Positions 18,254 through 23,245 of a DNA stretch of 23,245 bases are shown piece after piece; within the stretch, counting starts at the first letter, position 1; every line of letters begins with the position of its first letter. Below the pieces are notes generated by a model. It was not told the DNA's origin and did no database searches. It worked only from the letters and a program-made list of their open reading frames with translations. This stretch comes from Spirogloea muscicola (taxonomy: Eukaryota; Streptophyta; Zygnematophyceae; Spirogloeales; Spirogloeaceae), in contig WELB01000035.1 of assembly GCA_009602725.1 (NCBI GenBank), positions 66,485 to 89,729 on the forward strand, written 5' to 3'. The position numbers and the translations under genes were made by a program.

Positions 18254-18838
18254 CGTTGTCCTCAACGATCTGACCACTTAATGTTCTGAATCTGGGCAGT
18301 GACGCCCTCTGGGGCAATGAGCCTTGACCTTACATTTTTGTGATCGAGGAGCCTGCTACTGAGCCTGCCTCAGCACTCCTCCCCTGCCTCTGATGCTCTG
18401 TAGAGAATCTGAGGAAACTCGATATTATGCTTGAGATAAAGCTCTTGTACACCCTTGTATTGGTGGCACATTTCAAGACAATGTTTTGCTGCTGCTGAAA
18501 AGCTGAATCCAGATTGCTCTGAGCTGTGCTGCACGTTGCAAGCACACTGAATTGATGTGCCAGGCTCCCCAAAAGTCGCATAATTGATGCCATTGTAGAG
18601 CTTGGAGCTTGCTCTTGTATGCAACATGACAAGATACAGTAGTGAAGACAATGCTTTTGACACAAAGCCACACCTTGACGCTTACATCAGTGCCAATGAT
18701 TCAAGTGAATGACTGGTCCAGCAGTGGTGTGGAATCCATCCTTAACTTTAGGTGTGTCCGTCATTCTAATGGCTTTGGCCTCTAGTAGAGATGGGTGAGA
18801 TTGTTGGGCCTAGACCATAGGGACTCTCTCCTGTTTTT
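18254..18838. other. 3' flank of OBAP and intergenic DNA
   Basis: AT-richer than its surroundings. Minus-strand ORFs (18330-18673) overlap each other in different frames and carry no recognisable motif, so I read this as 3' UTR and spacer. Confidence 0.4.
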
Positions 18839-18888
18839 GTGCTTGTAGCTCAACTGGATAGAGCACCAAACTACGGATTTGGGGGTGT
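18839..18888 (+). tRNA. Truncated tRNA-Arg(ACG)-like fragment
   Basis: TAGCTCAACTGGATAGAGC gives a perfect 4-bp D stem and an intact box A. CCAAA-CTACGGA-TTTGG gives a perfect anticodon stem with anticodon ACG. After that the sequence departs (GGGTGTGTTGTTG), with no T-arm, no box B and no acceptor partner for GTGCTTG. The pattern is like mitochondrial/bacterial tRNA-Arg(ACG). It is a pseudogene, or the head of a tRNA-derived element. Confidence 0.65.
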
Positions 18889-19186
18889 GTTGTTGTGCTG
18901 GAAGTACTTGAAGCCTCTTAATCAAGCGCGATAGAGCAGGATTGGGAAGGAGCCCGGAGGAACTATAGCAAGTTGAATAATCATACCCCGATGGGCACTG
19001 GGCTATTATGCTTGTGAGATGAAAGAATTGGGACGGGAGGTCCACCTGGGGAGAGGGCTTGATAAAGCGGGGCAGCCGACAGTAAGAGAAGGTCTAAATT
19101 CAAGGGTGTGATTGCTTCGCAGACAAAAAGACTTCAGCAGCTGTGAGGCTCGAGATGGACCGAGGTCTAGGTGATGAAAAATTCAG

Positions 19187-19852
19187 AGGCTGGTGCAGCT
19201 CAAGACAAAACAACCCATGGAGGAGTGATGGCAGTCACTCACACAGAAAGTCAGACTGGCGACATTTCCCTGATACTAGACGCAGCAAAGTACCAGCAAG
19301 AGCAGTGGTGCCAACCGCTGATTACTTCGGACTGCGACTGCGCTTCTCAGCTGTAAATGCTGCATCAGGCACCTGCTGCCTGCACTCTAAGTACCACTGA
19401 ACCCAATTTGCCACTGTAATGGGTAGTGGTATTGTAAGCATTAACTTCGAGAGATGATCGCAGTGTGCTACAGGCTGATCTGACATGACTCACTATACGT
19501 GCTTCAGTGCATGCATGCAGTGTAAATTGCCTGTCAGGTGTGCCTTTTGCCACCGGGTTGACACGCAATTAAAACTCCCACTCCACCAAAATTGTTTAGG
19601 CTTTATCAGTGCTACACAGTCCACACTCAAGAGCACACCTTGAGAAGGGGCATTTCTTCAGCATTTGTGCCTCATGCCACATCGTAGGTGGTTGGGCACT
19701 CTACTTATGAACAGCTGGTGGCCAATCCTGTGGACCGAGGCAAGCAGGACGCCTGGGCCCTGTCTTATGAGGACGAGATTCTATATGAGCCTCCTGGAGC
19801 CAGGTGGCATCTTATTGGGCATGGAAGCAGAAACAAAGAAGATATAAAATAA
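19187..19852 (+). CDS. Probable 3'-terminal exons of an unrecognised gene (partial)
   Basis: The clearest exon is 19688-19852. It follows an AG at 19686-19687 and encodes 54 residues including HSTYEQLVANPVD, DAWALSYEDEILYEPPGARW and HLIGHG, then TAA. The residue mix is protein-like, and the overlapping frame with an ATG at 19665 is not. A likely upstream exon within 19187-19356 reads THGGVMAVTHTESQTGDISL and ILDAAKYQQEQW. I could not find a donor that joins the two in frame, nor earlier exons with confidence. I do not recognise the family. The stop is 13 nt from the stop of the opposite-strand gene, so the two are tail to tail. Confidence 0.4.
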
Positions 19853-19865
19853 TTCAAGATTTTAT

Positions 19866-22800
19866 CTAAGCCCCACCCCCTCCAACTGTGGGGAAGAGGG
19901 AGATGCCCCTCGGGTTGTAGGCCTTGCCAGGGAATCGGGTTTGGAGGTCGAGAGTGAAGCGGGGGTCGAGCCTGATAGACGTAGCGTTGAAGATGAAGAC
20001 GTGGATCTGCCTCGTTCCAGCCTCCTGCACGAGGCCATACGGCTGCGGCAGCGGCCCCACGAAGTTGTTGGCGGCGGGCTTGGGGCCTGGAGACACACAG
20101 GTGTTGTGATGCTTAGCATGAGAGTGCTGAGGCACAGAAGGTCAATACTAGCTCTCCACAAAGCAGCAGACAACCTTCGAGAGGCAACAGAACACTTCCA
20201 AGGGGCAGAACGATCGCCGTGAGCGACGCTCAAGGCTTGTTGCAAGAACTCATCGTGACAGCAGCTTGCAGCATCATGGCCTGATGACAACAATTTTCCA
20301 CATTCTGTGCAGGAGGTGACATGGCATACCAGAGTATGTCTCATCCAGTGAGTAGTCAGTGACAATGAACCGGTAGGAGTCAGGTGAGCCAGTGCCCTGG
20401 GTGCCACAGCAGAGGTCCACCCTCAGGCTGTTTGGTGCAGGTTGTGGGCGCCCAGCAATTGGCGGAATGGTGAACACCTGGATAACTTGGATGCTGGAAA
20501 AATTTGCCCAGTTGAAATAGATGACCTACAAACCATTGGGACAACAGGAGCAAGAATGTCCACGGGGTCAGGGCAACATTGGGACCATGCATGTGCCCAT
20601 GCGCACAAGCTTAGTGCTACATGTGCAGGCAGCAAACTGGCATAACTTCGCCTATCAACCTGCCGGACCGGCAGGTGCACCCTTGGTACAAGGGAGCGCA
20701 AACAATTGAGCACAAACTCACCTGTCCCGTGCCCGTCAGCGTCACAAAGCCGACTTTGTAATTAGTGGTGGTGTTGAAGAGACCCCTGTTGAGAAGATCA
20801 AACTGGCCTGGCTTGGGGTTGGGGCCCACTCCCGGAATGGTGTTGATGTCGAGTGCCACTGTAATCGTCTGGGGTGCCTTCGTGGTCACCAGGTAAATCT
20901 TCCCAGAGAATCTGCCTGTTGTCATGCCGAGCAAGACGTACTCAGCCACACTGCCAGCCTAGCACGTTGGACCAAGGTGGGCTAGCAGTGAATCCATCGT
21001 CCAGATAGGACCATCGTGCAGGTGCACTCGACAGCTGTATTTACAAATCGAGGCGGCATGGGCAACAAGAGATTGCTCACCAATGACGTAGGCATGACCC
21101 TGGCTGTCTCCAGGGAGGAACTTGACTTGCAGCATGCCAGCACCAGCATCAGGTACGGTCAGGGTGTTGGTAATGGCCATGGTGGTGTAGTTCCATACAC
21201 GAACGGTGCTAAACGCCACAATACCTGGAGGACAAGTAGGCCAGCAGACGGCATCAGGTCACAGCATGTCGACCAAGACACGCGCGAGCCAAGCCAAGTG
21301 GGATGAGCAGGTGATCTGGAAAGCCACCGCACAGGCGCCTGCAGACTAGAAAAAGCAGAGGCAATAGAAAATGCTGTAAAACTGACCTGCCGAAGGTGTG
21401 GGGTAATTGAAGGTGGAGTTGATCACGTAGTAGTCGGTCGTGATCATGTAGTTAAGGGCAGTGTTCACAGCAATTCCCTTGGGACAGAAGCCACTTGGTA
21501 CAACAGCGGGGTACTCGGCAACGAAATTTCTCGCACTGTCGTACTTGGCAACTCTGCCGCCAACTCCGCCTGTACACAAACACAGCATGTGAGTCTGTGT
21601 TCCTGAATGGTTGGCTCAGATGACATAAGGTTGACAAAGAGCATCACAAGGGCATGCTCTCAGGCCACTCACTCACCATAAAGGTCACCGAGCATGGTGA
21701 CGAGGAAGCCCCCATCAGCAGTGGGGTAGAAGTCCTGTGGGGATGCGGATGAGGGAGGGTTCGATGAAGACGGAAGAGGCCGGATGTTCTTGGCATCGGT
21801 CATATTCCAGAAGAAGATCTGACAGGACGAATCGGGTGGTGTCAGAATACAGGAAGTCGAGAGGAGAAGCTATGTGCTCAGACGGAGCCTGGCTCGGGCC
21901 AGAAACGATGGGGCAAACAGCAAGGCTGTGTCACACGGTTACGAGCCGATATGCAGGAGGTCTGCGCAAGATAATGGAGTGGAGAGCCGCTGCCCGACAC
22001 CAACCACTGGCAGTCGGCCCACCTGACTCTGATTCTTCTTCTGGCCAGTGTAGAAACCGAGCTGCCCGCTGCCAGCCATGAGGTAGTTGAAGTTGGCGAC
22101 TGACATGGAGTTGGGCTGCGACACATAACAAAGAGGGGGCTATGAGGCTTGCTTGTACAGAAATGCCACCCGAAATGATAAAAAATCCTGCAAAGTGCAG
22201 GAAGCGGCAGCAACTTTTCATGGGAATGGTCAGAAGGGATGGCGATGCTCGCCAGGCTGGATGTTCCGGAGCACCTCGTTGCCCACAGGCTGATTGAGCA
22301 CGTTGTTGGTGATGATGGTGCCGTAAGGGTGGCCTTCATTGAGTGCGTTGTTCCACCCAATCACAAGCATCGTGTCGCCGAGCGTCTTGTTGGCCTCGCC
22401 TGCACCAGCACGCATGCCAGAGCGAGCAAGGTATGAACGGGCCGGCTCGACGAGGGGCCAGCAGCACGGCTTCAATCCGCTGCGCAGCGTGCAAGCAGCA
22501 TGACAGCCTTGGCAGCGAATCGAGCGGCTCGGCATGGGCTTGTCGTGTGGCAGCAGGTGGGCCGAGGCCAAGGGCCGTGCTGGTCGAGCAAGGCCAGCAA
22601 GAACGGCAGCTAAGCCCGCTTCGGAGGGCAGCTCGGCCGCACGGCGAGGGGCTTGGCCAGGCCGTGGAGGAATGCCGGAGTGCGGGCGTGGGCGGCCATG
22701 GATCCGACGGGCCGCAGCGCGAGAAGCACCGCTGGACGTGGGTGCGGATCTTGGTAGGGTCCCAAGTGGGCTCTCAGGCGCCTCTCGAGGGCCAGCGCAG

Positions 22801-22933
22801 AGCAGACGGTGGACGTACCCGCATAGATGTAGAGGTAGTGGCCCGGCGCGTTGTTCTGCACCTGGGCGAGCGCCGCGGGGGCGAGCGCGGCGGCGAGCGC
22901 CAGCAGCAGCGCCGCGAGCCATGAGGCGGCCAT
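19866..22933 (-). CDS. Secreted SBP56 / methanethiol-oxidase-like beta-propeller protein, nine exons
   Basis: Exons in reading order: 22933-22819, 22399-22275, 22115-22023, 21818-21677, 21569-21387, 21224-about 21088, 20958-20722, 20525-20330, 20086-19866; about 482 aa. It starts with a clear signal peptide ([20 protein letters not shown], then LAQ). Similarity to selenium-binding protein 56 is by pattern and order: GGFLVTMLGDLYG and GGVGGRVAKYD; MITTDYYVINSTF; VRVWNYTTMAITNTLTVPD with LQVKFLPGDSQGHAYV; QVIYFNWANFSSIQV; RFIVTDYSLDETY; IRLDPRFTLDL. Length also fits that family, which oxidises methanethiol in bacteria and animals, but a secretion signal is unusual for eukaryotic members. Metal or Cys active-site residues could not be confirmed. 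Two junctions are unsure: after exon 2 (VLRNIQPG would be lost) and exon 6/7, where the strong donor at 21080 is one phase off the acceptor. Other propeller enzymes are possible. Confidence 0.65.
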
Positions 22934-23245
22934 GCTGCCAGCGACGGTGCGGAGCGACGAGGCGAGGCTGCCGGAGATGGTGCGGGGTGTGGCTTCTGAC
23001 GGCAGGGGTGGAGCGAAGCTTAGAAGGCCCAGGTAAGAAGAAAGCGGCTGCTGATATGAAAGAATCGGCTGTGAAATGCCAGCCAGATGCATACAGGTGT
23101 TCGTGACGGAGCCAAAGGCTAGGCAGACAGGGCGCCCTCAATACCCCCGTGTCAGCAGTAGCAAGTCAGATGAGCTGAGGGGAGGAAGAAGGCCCAGGTG
23201 GGGGGGCGGTGCTGGCCAGCTATCTGGTCAGAGCGCGCGGCGGTG
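22934..23245. other. 5' flank of the minus-strand SBP-like gene
   Basis: Likely promoter and 5' UTR of the gene starting at 22933 (-). The longer upstream frame to 23092 lacks protein-like character, so the ATG directly before the signal peptide was chosen. No promoter motif is identified. Confidence 0.4.

Noticed and set aside
18330-18673. Minus-strand ORFs downstream of OBAP
   Set aside because: Three overlapping frames are open with no family motif and no splice context; best read as 3' UTR or spacer.
1-23245. CRISPR arrays, bacterial operons or prophage genes
   Set aside because: Genes are intron-rich and eukaryotic; the repeats are dispersed retroelement ends and microsatellites without regular spacers.

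Overview
This window looks like nuclear DNA of a green-lineage eukaryote, most likely an alga, probably a trebouxiophyte-like chlorophyte or a comparable deep-branching green alga. Four things support this. The protein genes are cut into many short exons by GT-AG introns. Three genes match families best known from plants: a plant-type GH3 beta-xylosidase, a pinin-family spliceosome protein and an oil-body-associated protein (OBAP). Telomere-like tracts have the plant/Chlorella-type TTTAGGG unit. Coding exons are GC-rich while introns are more mixed. The species cannot be named from the sequence alone.

Layout. 207-6777 (+): a 19-exon secreted GH3 glycosidase whose exons join in frame to about 758 aa. 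6984-7054: a degenerate TTTAGGG tract. About 7430-10556: a cluster of 5'-truncated, rearranged copies of one retroelement family in both orientations. The copies share an ORF C-terminus (Cys/His knuckle plus a possible restriction-like nuclease motif) and a 3' UTR ending in a GGGCTGG/CCAGCCC hairpin. 10711-11150: CGG/GCC repeats on both sides of a 352-base assembly gap. 11175-14238 (+): a pinin-family gene, probably missing its 5' exon(s) in the gap and probably carrying a one-base error near the 3' end. Its introns hold two organelle-type tRNA-like sequences, a CCCTAAA tract and a CCT microsatellite. About 14767-16050: older and younger copies of the same retroelement 3' end. 16290-16410: a 5S rRNA-like sequence. 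16721-18253 (+): the six-exon OBAP gene. 18839-18888: a truncated organelle-type tRNA-Arg. About 19187-19852 (+): probable last exons of an unrecognised gene. 19866-22933 (-): a nine-exon secreted protein resembling the selenium-binding protein / methanethiol oxidase (SBP56) beta-propeller family.

The four main genes do not form a pathway. Two encode predicted secreted proteins (GH3, SBP-like), one a predicted nuclear RNA-processing factor (pinin) and one a lipid-droplet protein (OBAP). The most unusual material lies between them: a nest of retroelement 3' ends with a conserved terminal hairpin, bounded by inward-pointing telomere-like tracts, plus relics of organellar tRNA and 5S rRNA. All gene models are my own splice reconstructions and have no transcript evidence behind them.
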